From Shewanella marisflavi (GTDB lineage: Bacteria > Pseudomonadota > Gammaproteobacteria > Enterobacterales > Shewanellaceae), in the NCBI RefSeq assembly GCF_023283925.1, contig NZ_JAKIKX010000003.1:372001-436000 (forward strand): a stretch of DNA of 64,000 bases, read 5' to 3'. Positions 1 through 10,530 of this stretch are shown piece by piece. The position numbers and the translations under genes are program-made. Under the pieces are notes generated by a model. It did not search any database. It saw only the letters and a list, made by a program, of their open reading frames with translations, and was not told the DNA's origin. Positions within the stretch are counted from its first letter, which is position 1. The number at the start of each line of letters is the position of its first letter.

Positions 1-1203
1 AGCATAGGTGACGAGGTGATTCGTATCGAGCAACGCAGGAATGGCGGTTTACAGCTAACCCCTGAGGCGGCGCTGCAAAATAAGGCGAATCGATATTATT
101 TTAAGAAGGTACTCGAACTGAATCCCCAGAGGATTTATACCTCGCCCTTCGATCTTAATGTTGAGCATGGAGAGATCGAGCAACCGATAAAACCCACCAT
201 ACGCTTTGCTACACCCGTGCACTCCAAAGAGGGCAACTTTTTGGGCGCAGGGGTGATCAATTACAACGGCAAAGATCTCCTGCAAATTCTCGAAGCTCTG
301 AACATACATAAGGGAGATAGCGTCTATCTGCTTAATGGGGAGGGTTTCTATCTGAAGGGCGACCAGGCCAACAAGGAGTGGCGTTTTATGTACCCCGAGA
401 TGGAGCAGTTACGTTTTGGCGATGAACACCCCAAAGTATGGCGTCAGATGCAAAATGCAGAATTGGGCAAGGTGACGACTGAGGAGGGCGAGTATTATTT
501 TAGTCGTTTTGAATTGTCGCCCAATGAGATGTTTAATCTGGTGAATAAGGAAAGTATTTACTTGCTGATGTTTGTGCCCGATAGCAAGATTCAAGACGCA
601 CAGAAAAACCTCAACAACAGTGCGCTGTTTGCCTTCCTACTCGTGTCGCCCATGTTTATTTTCCTGGCTTATAAGCTGGCCGGTTCTCAGGTGGAGCAGC
701 AGCGTTTATTTGCTCAGCTCACCTTCGATGCGCGCCATGATGCTCTAACTGGCCTGTATAACCGTAGCGCCATTTTAGAGTATTTAAGTAAGAGTATCAG
801 TAACACCCGCCGGCGAAAGTCATCCTTGGCGGTGAGCTTTATCGACGTCAACGACCTTAAGAAGACCAATGATCTTTATGGGCATGAGGCGGGAGATATG
901 CTGCTCAAGGGGGTGGCTAAGGTGATTAACATGTCGATCCGCGAGAGCGACTTTGCCGCGCGTATCGGCGGCGATGAGTTTTTGATTGTGTTTATCGACT
1001 GCGATGGCCCGGCAGCGAATGAGATCATGCAGCGGATCCAGGCGGCCTACAGTGTTGAGGGACAGAGTCAGGCGGGCAGGGAGTGGAACTTGAGCTTTGG
1101 CTGCACGCAATTGCTGCATGAGACAGATGATGTCGACAGCATTATTGAGCGAGCAGACAAGCTGATGTATGAACATAAGATGGGGCAAAAAGGTCAGCTC
1201 TAG
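1..1203 (+). CDS. Membrane diguanylate cyclase, 5' end outside the window
   Basis: The reading frame is open from base 1, so the GTG at 16 is probably internal and the N-terminus, likely with a first membrane helix, is missing. The visible part begins with a Cache/PAS-like extracytoplasmic sensor region, followed by a membrane helix near residues 200-220 (counted from base 16) and a GGDEF domain at the C-terminus. The signature IGGDEF is intact at about residues 317-322. An RxxD inhibitory site (RESD) sits five residues before it, so an active, product-inhibited cyclase making cyclic di-GMP is expected. The signal sensed is unknown. No clear terminator follows. It is one of three GGDEF proteins in the window. 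Confidence 0.9.
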   Translation, partial: SIGDEVIRIEQRRNGGLQLTPEAALQNKANRYYFKKVLELNPQRIYTSPFDLNVEHGEIEQPIKPTIRFATPVHSKEGNFLGAGVINYNGKDLLQILEALNIHKGDSVYLLNGEGFYLKGDQANKEWRFMYPEMEQLRFGDEHPKVWRQMQNAELGKVTTEEGEYYFSRFELSPNEMFNLVNKESIYLLMFVPDSKIQDAQKNLNNSALFAFLLVSPMFIFLAYKLAGSQVEQQRLFAQLTFDARHDALTGLYNRSAILEYLSKSISNTRRRKSSLAVSFIDVNDLKKTNDLYGHEAGDMLLKGVAKVINMSIRESDFAARIGGDEFLIVFIDCDGPAANEIMQRIQAAYSVEGQSQAGREWNLSFGCTQLLHETDDVDSIIERADKLMYEHKMGQKGQL

Positions 1204-1387
1204 CGCTAACAGAAGGTCAAAGGTGCGGACTATGCCGCGTCGTCCTTGGCATTAATTCGGCTAATTGGCCTATTTAGGTAATTAACCCAAGACTAATGGG
1301 TCAAAAACACCGATAATTCACCTCAATTGTCTCTTGTTGAAATAAAGCCTGCTGCGTTAAGACGTGGTGGCGCAGTGGAAGTACCTA

Positions 1388-3574
1388 ATGGAAATCAAAG
1401 TTAATTTTCTCGATAACCTCAGACTCGAAGCTAAGTTCGACGATTTTACCGTCACGGCCGATCAGCCCATTCGTTACAAGGGTGATGGCAGCGCACCGAG
1501 TCCCTTCGATTACTTCCTGGCATCTTCAGCCCTGTGCGCGGCCTATTTCGTCAAGGTTTACTGTAAGGCCCGTGACATTCCCACGGATAATATTCGTCTG
1601 TCTCAAAATAATATCGTCGACCCAGAGGATCGCTATAACCAGATCTTCCAGATCCAGGTAGAGCTGCCCGACGATATCTCGGACAAAGATCGCGAAGGGA
1701 TCTTGCGCTCTATCGATCGTTGTACGGTGAAGAAGGTGGTGCAGACTGGCCCAGAGTTTAAGATAGAGGCGGTCGAAAACTTAGACGCCGATGCCAATGC
1801 CATGTTGATGGGCCAGCCCGATGGCGACACTAGTACCTATATCTTAGGTAAAGACCTGCCACTGGAACAGACCATAGCCAATATGACCGGCCTGTTAGCC
1901 GATCTGGGGATGAAGATAGAGATCTCCTCTTGGCGTAACATAGTGCCTAACGTCTGGTCGCTGCATATTCGTGATGCAGCTTCGCCCATGTGTTTCACCA
2001 ATGGTAAGGGGGCAACTAAAGAGAGCGCCCTGTGTTCGGCGCTGGGCGAGTTTATCGAGCGTCTGAACTGTAACTTCTTCTATAACGACCAGTTCTTCGG
2101 CCTGGATGTGGCTAACAGCGAGTTTGTCCATTATCCCAACGAGAAGTGGTTCGCCCTGACTGACGATGATTCACTGCCTGAAGGCATGCTGGATGACTAC
2201 AGTCTGGCCATCTATAACCCAGATGGTGAGCTATGTGGCTCGCATCTTATCGATACCAACTCAGGCAATATCGAGCGCGGTATCTGCAGTATTCCTTACA
2301 AGCGCCGCTCAGATGGTGAGACGGTTTATTTCCCGTCGAATCTGATTGAGAACCTATTCCTCAGTAACGGTATGAGTGCGGGTAACAACCTGCAAGAGGC
2401 CGAGGTGCAGTGTCTGTCTGAGATCTTCGAGCGCGCCGTGAAGCGCCAGATCATCGAAGAGGAGATAGTGCTGCCCGACGTACCTATGGCTGTGCTGGAG
2501 AAGTATCCCAGCATACTAGCCGGTATCAAGGGACTGGAGGAGCAAGGCTTCCCCGTGGTGGTTAAAGACGCTTCTCTTGGCGGTCAGTTCCCCGTGATGT
2601 GTGTGACGCTGATGAACCCTAAAACCGGCGGCGTATTCGCCTCTTTTGGCGCACACCCTACTTTCGAAGTGGCGCTGGAACGCAGCCTGACAGAGCTATT
2701 GCAAGGCCGTAGCTTCGAGGGACTCAACGATGTGCCTAAGCCGACCTTTAATAGCATGGCGGTGAGCGAACCTGAAAACTTTGTCGAGCACTTTATCGAC
2801 TCCACCGGGGTGATCTCCTGGCGCTTCTTCAGCAGCAAGTCTGACTTTGAGTTCTGCGAGTGGGACTTCTCGGGCACTAACGAAGAGGAAGCCAAGGGGC
2901 TGTTCGGTATCTTAGAGAGCCTGGGCAAAGAGGTCTATGTGGCCGAGTTTGAAGAGCTTGGCGCGTCTGCTTGTCGCATCCTGGTGCCTGACTACTCAGA
3001 GGTTTATCCGGTCGATGACCTCATTTGGGACAACACCAATAAGGCGCTGGATTACCGCGAAGATATCCTCAACCTGCATAGGCTGAGCGATGATGAACTG
3101 GCTGATCTGGTTAACCGCCTGGAAGAGAGCCAGCTGGATAACTATACCGATATCCGCACCATGATAGGCATAGTCTTCGATGAAAACACCGTTTGGGGAC
3201 AGCTAACCATTATCGAGCTGAAGATCCTTATCTATCTGGCCTTGGGCGCCCATGAGGAAGCCCTGGAGCTGGTGGAAGACTTCCTGCAGTTTAACGATAA
3301 CACGGTTGAGCGCGGTCTCTTCTATCAGGCGATGGCCGCGGTACTCGAGGTCACCTTAGATGAAGAGCTGGAGCTTGAGCACTTTATCCATAACTTTACC
3401 CGTATGTTTGGTGAAGAGGTGATGGCTCAGGTAGTGGGTTCGGTCAACGGCGAAGTGCGCTTCTCAGGGCTTACCGAGACCAGTATGGCGCTCGAAGGTA
3501 TTGAGCCGCATCTGCGCCTTATCGAGAGTTACAAGAAGCTGCATCAGGCGCGTAAGGCGAAAGCAGGACTATAA
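1388..3574 (+). CDS. ycaO: OsmC-YcaO fusion protein
   Basis: Residues about 1-135 form an OsmC/Ohr-like domain, and the rest is a YcaO domain with its usual C-terminal extension. The YcaO part carries PNVWSLHIRD, CFTNGKGATKESALCSALGE and FVHYPNEKWF, which closely match E. coli YcaO, and the ATP-binding glutamates are visible in SALGEFIER and EIFERAVKRQ. YcaO proteins activate peptide amides with ATP. E. coli YcaO is linked to methylthiolation of ribosomal protein S12 by RimO. The OsmC domain may supply thiol chemistry, but that is inference. The ATG at 1388 follows GTGGAAG and gives MEIKVNFLDN. The upstream GTG at 1364 lacks a good ribosome binding site. The gene faces the subtilase convergently across a terminator. 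Confidence 0.9.
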   Translation: MEIKVNFLDNLRLEAKFDDFTVTADQPIRYKGDGSAPSPFDYFLASSALCAAYFVKVYCKARDIPTDNIRLSQNNIVDPEDRYNQIFQIQVELPDDISDKDREGILRSIDRCTVKKVVQTGPEFKIEAVENLDADANAMLMGQPDGDTSTYILGKDLPLEQTIANMTGLLADLGMKIEISSWRNIVPNVWSLHIRDAASPMCFTNGKGATKESALCSALGEFIERLNCNFFYNDQFFGLDVANSEFVHYPNEKWFALTDDDSLPEGMLDDYSLAIYNPDGELCGSHLIDTNSGNIERGICSIPYKRRSDGETVYFPSNLIENLFLSNGMSAGNNLQEAEVQCLSEIFERAVKRQIIEEEIVLPDVPMAVLEKYPSILAGIKGLEEQGFPVVVKDASLGGQFPVMCVTLMNPKTGGVFASFGAHPTFEVALERSLTELLQGRSFEGLNDVPKPTFNSMAVSEPENFVEHFIDSTGVISWRFFSSKSDFEFCEWDFSGTNEEEAKGLFGILESLGKEVYVAEFEELGASACRILVPDYSEVYPVDDLIWDNTNKALDYREDILNLHRLSDDELADLVNRLEESQLDNYTDIRTMIGIVFDENTVWGQLTIIELKILIYLALGAHEEALELVEDFLQFNDNTVERGLFYQAMAAVLEVTLDEELELEHFIHNFTRMFGEEVMAQVVGSVNGEVRFSGLTETSMALEGIEPHLRLIESYKKLHQARKAKAGL

Positions 3575-3610
3575 TTTCTGTTTGATGGGCTTGTGTGAGT
3601 AAAGAGAGAT

Positions 3611-3647
3611 AAAAAAATCGGAAACCAATGGGTTTCCGATTTTGTTT
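3611..3647. terminator. Bidirectional terminator between ycaO and the subtilase gene
   Basis: A perfect 10-bp stem, ATCGGAAACC (3617-3626) and GGTTTCCGAT (3631-3640), encloses the loop AATG. Seven A residues precede it and a T-rich tract follows, so it can work on both strands, as expected between convergent genes. Confidence 0.85.
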
Positions 3648-3686
3648 GATACTAAGTGCTCTTGAACTTGCTAAAGAGACTTAATA

Positions 3687-6600
3687 TTACTTTTGACGAC
3701 GGCCTAGACCTGCTAAACCCAATAGCATCAAGGTGAACCAACCTAGGCTACCACCAGAGCTCGATGTGCTGCTATCACCTGCATCAACCCTAACGGTAAT
3801 GCTGGCGACAGACTCTAACTCACCGTCACTTACCGTGACGTTAAAGTTATGCTCACCCACACTTAGTCCAGTTACGCTAGCGATTGCTTGATCAGCATTG
3901 CTAATTTCACCCGGACCTTCCCAGCGATAAGTGAGCTGATCGCCATCATAGTCAGTGCTAAGTGACGCATCTAAGGTAATGACATCACCCTCTTTTGCCT
4001 GCACCGAATCTGTTGTGACTTTCGCTTCAGGTGTATCGTTGGTTCCCATCACGGTTAAAGTGAAACTGGTTGAAACACTGTCACTCACATATTCGTTATC
4101 TTGAACTGTGACTGTGACAAGGGTTTCGCCACTAAAGTTTTGCTTAGGCTGTAGTGAGAAGCTGTTACCTTCCACTGTCGCTTCAACATTGTCGCCACTG
4201 ACGATAATAGTGTTGTTCACTTTATTGGCGTCGACGTATACCACTTCAATACCTTCGATAATACCGTCTTCTTCAACCGTTAAATCAGGCATCTCGGCAA
4301 GCTTGATGTTGCTTGGTACTTCGATGGCGCCCACAGTGGTTTTCATTGAGTCGCCTTCAATGGTGTAATCCATTGAAACATCCAGTGTTTGACCAACAGC
4401 TTGTGGTTGAACAACGGCTTTCATACTCAATTGAATGGCACTGGCTTCAGGTCCCATGTAATCAAAACAGATCACTAGGTCATCAGACAGTTTTTCATCT
4501 AAGTCATCGAAACCAATCATGCTGTATAGATAGCCATCTTTAGGGCCAGCATTTTTCGAGAATGTACTGTCAAAGCCTTCAATGAATACAGCACCTTTTG
4601 CCAAGTTTGCACCTAAGTTGTCGTAGGCAAACATGATTTCATATCGCTGTGGATTGAAATTGATGCTTGGACTCATGATGACTTGATAGTCATATTGATC
4701 GCCCGTGGTCTTGTCTGTGACGTTATCGAACTCAAGGAATAGCATATCGCCAATATCTGGACGCTCGCTGTTGTATTGAGCTGCGATGGTTAGACCCCAA
4801 GGATCTTCAGGGTTTCTGCGGTGATTCATTTCGAAATCGCCACGCCAGAAAGGTGCTATAGACTCGTATAAGAATCCAGGACCTCGGTGCATACGCATTG
4901 CCCAATAGGCGGTATTAAACTGCATAGCGCCCACAGGGTGCATTCTTAAGAACCCAGCGTTATCTTGGTTATAGAGTTTTAGCTGTTCACTCTCCATGCC
5001 CCAGAATAACCACCACATTGGTATATCGTAATAGTCTCGATTGCTTCCCACATACCAATCATGCACGGGTTGTAAACCAAACTCACGCAGATCGATATAA
5101 CCACCCGTTGAGTATTCATCGATCAGTGGTGTTTTACACTGCTGATCGCTCAGGCTATTGGTGACGACATATTCTCTTTGAATATTACGTGTAGAGGCCT
5201 GAGTTCCTTTTAAGCTTAGGCCTTGCTCATCGATGGTAATGGCATCCATCACTTCCTGGTTACTGGATATTAAGGTACTAGGTACCAGACGCATGCCTTC
5301 AGGAACACTCAAATTGAAATCATAAGTGCGATCATTTGACTCCATATTTGGCAGCACATCGACAGTGATGTCGATAACATCCATTACACGGGCTTTAGTT
5401 TGACTGACATCAAAGCTAACCAGGTCGCTACCACGGGTTAATTTAACCGAGGTAAACCCAAGAGTGCCTTCTTCGCCAGGCATATTGCCCATGTCGAAAC
5501 CGCCATAGTAGACGTCGCCTTCCATTGCATCAGGAATATCCCAATTTAGGCTAATTTCATAGTTACCAATACCATCATGATCTGCAGGACCCGTTAGCGT
5601 AAGGTTATTGTTATCGCTTTGCTCGGCAAGCATGGCATAACCGGTCGTCACTTCATGGCGTTTATTGTTACCGCCAATATTGGTGACGGCTAGCCAATAG
5701 GTGCCTGGCGTTGGATCAATAATGTTGCAGTAGTTGTGTATTGACTCTGAAGAGGACTGACACACAAGTTCACTAAAGTATTCCATTTGAAGCGCTTGCT
5801 GATTTTCATCTTGCTCTTCTTGTGACGGAATGAAAGTGCCATTGTTATTAGCATCAAGACCTAAGGTTAGCATTGGATGCGAATGGATATAACGTGGGTT
5901 AAGCTCATCTTCTGGATTGATTTCTTCAGATGAGAGAACTTCCACGATTAAGCGCTTAGTGCCTTCCGGAACCGTGATCTGCTGGATGCTCCAACCTCTA
6001 TCAATATAATCTTGATCGAAGAAAGGTCTTACTTCATCTAGCTCTACGGTCGAGGTCGTTGGCTGAACTAAGCCATACATTCTAGGAGTAAACTGGCTGT
6101 AATTATCAGTGTTGACCGTGAAGGTCTCTGAACCCGTATTACGGTTGATGGTAAGCTTCTTCTCATGGGGGAGTTCAGTCGGCTTTGAGAAGCTAACGAC
6201 AGGCATGTGTAGCTCAGGTGAGTTATTGCTCGCCTCAGTTAAAATCACTGTGCCATTGTATGGCATATAGTCATTCGACATTTCCCATGGGCTTTCTGGT
6301 TCATTCGGCTCTATCGCATTAGAGACACGACCTGGGACCTTCATCGTCACTAAAATTGAACGAGACTCGCCTTTTTTCAAGGTAAACTCACTCGGAGAGA
6401 CAGTGAGTGAAGCACCATCACCTTTTGTTGTGGTTGATACGACCCAAGAACCATCTTTGGTTGCTGTGACAGTGCGCATCCAGGTGCACTCACTTTCACA
6501 CTGACTATCAACCATCGAAGGTAGGTTTAACCAATTCGCGATACCGCCATTGTTTGGATTGGCATCTAAATAGTTATCTATGGTTTCATCCATGATTAAG

Positions 6601-8864
6601 CCAGTTTCTGCCGCTTTAGCGACATCGATGGCGCCCGCACCAGCCATAAAGTGATATGGCAAAGATGCTGGCTCAGCACCGCTGTATGGCTGATATTTGA
6701 CTTCGTTGGCAGTCAACATCAGTGCAGATTGAATTTCAGCGGGGGTCCAATCAGGATGTAGCTGTGTCAATAGCGTCATGGCACCAGCAACATGTGGTGA
6801 TGCCATAGAGGTACCGCTCATCATGGTCCAATCGCTAGAACGAGGAGCGTTAGTAAATGGCTGATCATCCGCGTTTGCGGCATAGATATTAACGCCTGGC
6901 GCCGTTAAGTCAGGCACAAGATTGTCAATGTAACGACTCGGTCCCATAGAGCTGAAGAGTGCCAGCAGGTTACCGTTTTCAGGCGTTAGATCGTAATCAT
7001 TACTGTGGGTCGTGATCGTTGCTTTTGCCGTTCCTTCACTACTGTATTTAATCCAGTTTTTGATTTTGTAACGGTCACTCGCAGCGACATTGATACCGGG
7101 AATCACAAACTTATCGGCTACCAATCTGTCGCCGTAGCTCATGTTCTGTAACACGATACCGCCCGCACCGCCGGCTTGAACATTGACGGCTTTGTCCACA
7201 CGCGCAATATCGCCTCGCTCACACACAACAATTTGATCGCTGGTGAAAGTTCCCGCAGGGAAAGGTACGTTACAGCTAGCTGCTGTGTATCCATCATTCA
7301 GATCGGGATCCGGATAGTTTTCAGCTAGCACAAAAGTACCTGAGAGTTCACTGGTAAACCCTTTACCTGAAATGTCACTCGATGGAATGCGATAGCTTGG
7401 TGCATCACCTTCAAAGCCCGTAATTGTCGTGTTGCCTGCGTTTAGCGTTCTATCATGGGTTGAAGCACCTACTGTGGTGACCCAAGGAGAGGTGTGGTCG
7501 GCAGAGTAGAAACTTGGACCAGAGTTACCTGCGGCAGCTGCTACAGAGATCCCAGCCTCACGAGCCGCTAAGAAGGCGAGCTCCATCGGATCTTCCCAAG
7601 GAAAGCTTTCACCGCCACCAATGGAGAAGTTGATGACATCAACACCGTCTTTAATCGCATCTTCAAAAGCCGCTAAAATAGCTTCTTCAGGACAGCCTGC
7701 ATAAGCATCTCCACCACTACCTGGATAACACACCTGGTATGAAACGATGTGAGCGCGGGGAGCAACGCCTGAGGTTGATTCAAAAGTGAAAGGCAGATCG
7801 ACACCGTCACTCACGGCTTCGCCGTTACTGGCTTGCAGTGGAATATTGGTTAAGCTGTTACCCGCTGCTGTGCTTGCGGTATGCGAGCCATGGCCATTAT
7901 AGTCTTCCCCATTTTCTGGGCGAATTTGCTTAGTTTGCCATGAGTATTCTTGAAACTCAGGGGCGTCGTAGACCTTGGTGATCGTATTGTATGAGTAAAC
8001 CCCAATCAGTTTATCGTTACACAGTGTGCTGTCTTGCACACAATCACCTAGGAAATTACCTGCGCCTAGTGGGTTATTCGCGGCAAAATCATCATCTGAT
8101 GCAAAAGCAGGATGGTCTGTATTGATACCGGTATCGATAATACCGACCACCATGCCTTCACCCTTAACACTAAGACCCGCATCGGTATTGCCTTGCCAGA
8201 GTTCTTTAGCACCGATGAATTCAGGCCCGCGATCGGTTTTTAAATCAAATATGCGGCTTGGGGTGATCTTCTTCACCCCTGCCGTTTGTGCAAGCAAGGC
8301 CGCATCACGTTGCGTCATCCGAACAGCCATCGCATTGTTGGCCAGGGTGTATTGGCTGAGTAGATTTAGGTTAGCGCCTTTACCTTGAGCTTTTGATAAT
8401 ACACTTTGTTGTTTTTGTTTTAGTAAGCTTTGGTAGCTTTTTACCGATCGACTATTGATGTCAATGCTTGAGCGAGCCTGGATTGAGGCTGATGCTGTTA
8501 CCGCGGTAGCGGCATAACCTTTGATATCACCTTTGTATGTTGCCACAGGATCATCATGTAATTGCACAATGAACACATGCTCACCTTTAATGGAGTCATC
8601 AAAGGTAAATACATTTTTATTGGTTTGACTGTGTCGATTGACTTGTCCTGGTTTGCCAGCAAAGACTTCGCCATTTTCATGGGCCTTTCGTTGTTGGTTA
8701 AACTCTATGACTTCCTCTGACGTGAAGGTGGGAGTATAGAAGCCGCCTTTGCTTGTTTTTTCCATACCAATATCGGCGAGGGCATATCCTGCTGATCCAA
8801 TGGATATTGCCCCTAAAACCGCCAATGAGGCTTTTTTAAGTTTAAATTGTTTTTCCATGTTCAA
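3687..8864 (-). CDS. Secreted S8 subtilisin-like peptidase with GlyGly-CTERM tail
   Basis: This 1725-aa exported serine peptidase has a signal peptide (residues 1-30, ending GYALA) and an inhibitor-I9-like propeptide. The split S8 catalytic domain has Asp244 (GIIDTG), His325 (NGHGSH), oxyanion Asn447 (AAAGNSG) and Ser686 (SGTSMASPH). A PA domain is inserted at about 540-610. Long beta-rich modules follow, including a PKD-like repeat near residues 1610-1690. The C-terminus ends in GG, one hydrophobic helix and basic residues (GLGRRQK). This is the GlyGly-CTERM signal, which in the known system is processed by rhombosortase and tied to type II secretion. It should be a surface or secreted protein degrader. 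An AT-rich leader of more than 700 bp precedes it. Confidence 0.93.
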   Translation of the reverse strand: MNMEKQFKLKKASLAVLGAISIGSAGYALADIGMEKTSKGGFYTPTFTSEEVIEFNQQRKAHENGEVFAGKPGQVNRHSQTNKNVFTFDDSIKGEHVFIVQLHDDPVATYKGDIKGYAATAVTASASIQARSSIDINSRSVKSYQSLLKQKQQSVLSKAQGKGANLNLLSQYTLANNAMAVRMTQRDAALLAQTAGVKKITPSRIFDLKTDRGPEFIGAKELWQGNTDAGLSVKGEGMVVGIIDTGINTDHPAFASDDDFAANNPLGAGNFLGDCVQDSTLCNDKLIGVYSYNTITKVYDAPEFQEYSWQTKQIRPENGEDYNGHGSHTASTAAGNSLTNIPLQASNGEAVSDGVDLPFTFESTSGVAPRAHIVSYQVCYPGSGGDAYAGCPEEAILAAFEDAIKDGVDVINFSIGGGESFPWEDPMELAFLAAREAGISVAAAAGNSGPSFYSADHTSPWVTTVGASTHDRTLNAGNTTITGFEGDAPSYRIPSSDISGKGFTSELSGTFVLAENYPDPDLNDGYTAASCNVPFPAGTFTSDQIVVCERGDIARVDKAVNVQAGGAGGIVLQNMSYGDRLVADKFVIPGINVAASDRYKIKNWIKYSSEGTAKATITTHSNDYDLTPENGNLLALFSSMGPSRYIDNLVPDLTAPGVNIYAANADDQPFTNAPRSSDWTMMSGTSMASPHVAGAMTLLTQLHPDWTPAEIQSALMLTANEVKYQPYSGAEPASLPYHFMAGAGAIDVAKAAETGLIMDETIDNYLDANPNNGGIANWLNLPSMVDSQCESECTWMRTVTATKDGSWVVSTTTKGDGASLTVSPSEFTLKKGESRSILVTMKVPGRVSNAIEPNEPESPWEMSNDYMPYNGTVILTEASNNSPELHMPVVSFSKPTELPHEKKLTINRNTGSETFTVNTDNYSQFTPRMYGLVQPTTSTVELDEVRPFFDQDYIDRGWSIQQITVPEGTKRLIVEVLSSEEINPEDELNPRYIHSHPMLTLGLDANNNGTFIPSQEEQDENQQALQMEYFSELVCQSSSESIHNYCNIIDPTPGTYWLAVTNIGGNNKRHEVTTGYAMLAEQSDNNNLTLTGPADHDGIGNYEISLNWDIPDAMEGDVYYGGFDMGNMPGEEGTLGFTSVKLTRGSDLVSFDVSQTKARVMDVIDITVDVLPNMESNDRTYDFNLSVPEGMRLVPSTLISSNQEVMDAITIDEQGLSLKGTQASTRNIQREYVVTNSLSDQQCKTPLIDEYSTGGYIDLREFGLQPVHDWYVGSNRDYYDIPMWWLFWGMESEQLKLYNQDNAGFLRMHPVGAMQFNTAYWAMRMHRGPGFLYESIAPFWRGDFEMNHRRNPEDPWGLTIAAQYNSERPDIGDMLFLEFDNVTDKTTGDQYDYQVIMSPSINFNPQRYEIMFAYDNLGANLAKGAVFIEGFDSTFSKNAGPKDGYLYSMIGFDDLDEKLSDDLVICFDYMGPEASAIQLSMKAVVQPQAVGQTLDVSMDYTIEGDSMKTTVGAIEVPSNIKLAEMPDLTVEEDGIIEGIEVVYVDANKVNNTIIVSGDNVEATVEGNSFSLQPKQNFSGETLVTVTVQDNEYVSDSVSTSFTLTVMGTNDTPEAKVTTDSVQAKEGDVITLDASLSTDYDGDQLTYRWEGPGEISNADQAIASVTGLSVGEHNFNVTVSDGELESVASITVRVDAGDSSTSSSGGSLGWFTLMLLGLAGLGRRQK

Positions 8865-9597
8865 TTTAATTAATCCCTATAGAAAGTATTGATTGCAATG
8901 TGTGCTTTATGTGCGTGTTAAACTCGCAGTCAGATACAAACTATTAACATCCTTGTAAAGATTCAACTGTCACCAATAATGCTTGTTTTTTTATACAAGG
9001 CTAATGTGTGATGTCTATTTTTAAGGACTTCTTAGTGTTTAATGTCGGTTTTTTTTATCTCACTTAATATTGGTACTGTAAAATGTTGCAGCTTTGGTTG
9101 AATCAATTTATTTGGTCTGGCGGGTTATTGGTGTGAGTGTTTCTTTTCAAAATGATGAGGGAGATGTTGTTTTATTTGATGACTTGCTGCAAACCCTTGT
9201 GTGTCGGGGGTATTGCGGGGAGCAGTATGACAAAACAATGATGTTCTATTTTTCGTGACACTTTGTATCTGTATCAGCTTTGATACATTTGTTATATCTG
9301 AAAAAGGAGAAATTCGGAGGGTAAAATTAGCGTGATTGATTTAAAGCAAGTGATTAGGTTAGTTGAAATGATATTTATTTGACGGCCAAGATTTATAGAT
9401 GGTTTGTAGTAAAGCGGGGTGATTAAATAAAAAATTATAATCGAATTGATGTGATTAGTGAGTGTGACTGATAAAGCGAATCGTTAATGCCCATGGCTTC
9501 CCCGTATATTCTGATTATTTCGCATGTTGTTTTTAGAGCATCATTGAATGAGCTTTGATAGACAGTCATTGAGGCTTTGCAAATACTCGGTTCTTTT
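8865..9597. other. 733-bp AT-rich gene-free region with an operator-like palindrome
   Basis: This lies between the DsbA-family gene and the subtilase gene, both on the minus strand, so it should hold the subtilase promoter. No long ORF is supported; a 43-codon plus-strand frame from GTG 9133 has no ribosome binding site or recognisable protein. At 9264-9287 TGTATC occurs twice directly, and the second copy is followed after AGCTTT by the inverted GATACA (9270-9287). This could be a regulator site. Confidence 0.4.
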
Positions 9598-10209
9598 CTA
9601 ATTTGTATTGGCCTGTTTTATCTGCTCAATACAGGTGCCGGCATTTTGGTAGTCAATGGGGATTGGCGTGATGCCAGTAGCGGTTTGCACAAACAGGGAA
9701 GGAAAACTATTGCCACCGATTGAGCGTGCAAATTGGATTTCAGCTAATAGGGCTTCTTGTGTCGTGTCATGCTGCAAGTCTACGCTGAATTTAGTCTTCT
9801 CTAATCCAAGAGTGTCGGCTAAATCGATTAATACAGGGTTGTCACTAGGATTACGTGCCTGCAGGTAATAGGCCTTTTGTATGGCATTTAACATCAAGCT
9901 TTCAGCCTGTTGGGCCCGAGCGGCGAGTATGGCTCGGCAGGCCGGATAGGTTGCGCGTCTTGGTGTGTTGAGCGTCCAAAATTCGTGATTAAATTCAGTG
10001 CCCAGCAGGGTTTCTATTTTGTGCCAATAAGCGGCAATTTGCTTTTGCATCGCAATGGGCATTGGCTGGTCGCTATCTGGCGCAAGTCCGCCAAGCAGAT
10101 ACACTATTTCGATGTCACCTGATAGCGCTTGCTCGATTTTCTCCCAGGTTGGTTTGAATCCCCAGCACCAGGAGCACATAGGATCGTAAACATAATACAA
10201 TTTATTCAT
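9598..10209 (-). CDS. DsbA-family thioredoxin-fold protein
   Basis: The 203-aa protein begins MNKLYYVYDPMCSWCWGFKP, placing a CxxC redox motif (CSWC) at residues 12-15 directly after the first beta strand, as in DsbA/FrnE-like cytoplasmic oxidoreductases. The cis-Pro region is visible as NSFPSLFV. No signal peptide is seen, so it probably acts in the cytoplasm. The frame stays open to 10440, but the extra 77 residues do not resemble the family and the alignment begins at Met 10207-10209. The ribosome binding site is weak (GGAAGAG, 12 nt upstream), so the start is not certain. The substrate is unknown. Confidence 0.78.
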   Translation of the reverse strand: MNKLYYVYDPMCSWCWGFKPTWEKIEQALSGDIEIVYLLGGLAPDSDQPMPIAMQKQIAAYWHKIETLLGTEFNHEFWTLNTPRRATYPACRAILAARAQQAESLMLNAIQKAYYLQARNPSDNPVLIDLADTLGLEKTKFSVDLQHDTTQEALLAEIQFARSIGGNSFPSLFVQTATGITPIPIDYQNAGTCIEQIKQANTN

Positions 10210-10530
10210 ATCAGGTGATTTCTCTTCCGAAATACGATGGACACTATCAAGACTCAAAGCCATTGAATTGATAACAGCTTTGCTGCGAATATGCGAGCTA
10301 AGCTTATTGTTAATGTGGGCGCAGTACTCGCGTGCCACTATGATAGTCAGTATATGATAGTCGGGAATGTTAGCCGAGAATGATAGCCGGGAACAATGGT
10401 CGGTTTTCGCTATAGGGATGAACAGTTCGCCGCTGCTCATCGATTCGAATCGACATTCTTCTTACCTAGGCTAACAGTGGCTAAAAAATATCTCTAACAT
10501 ATTTTTTCCTTGAATTTTTTACTCATACAG

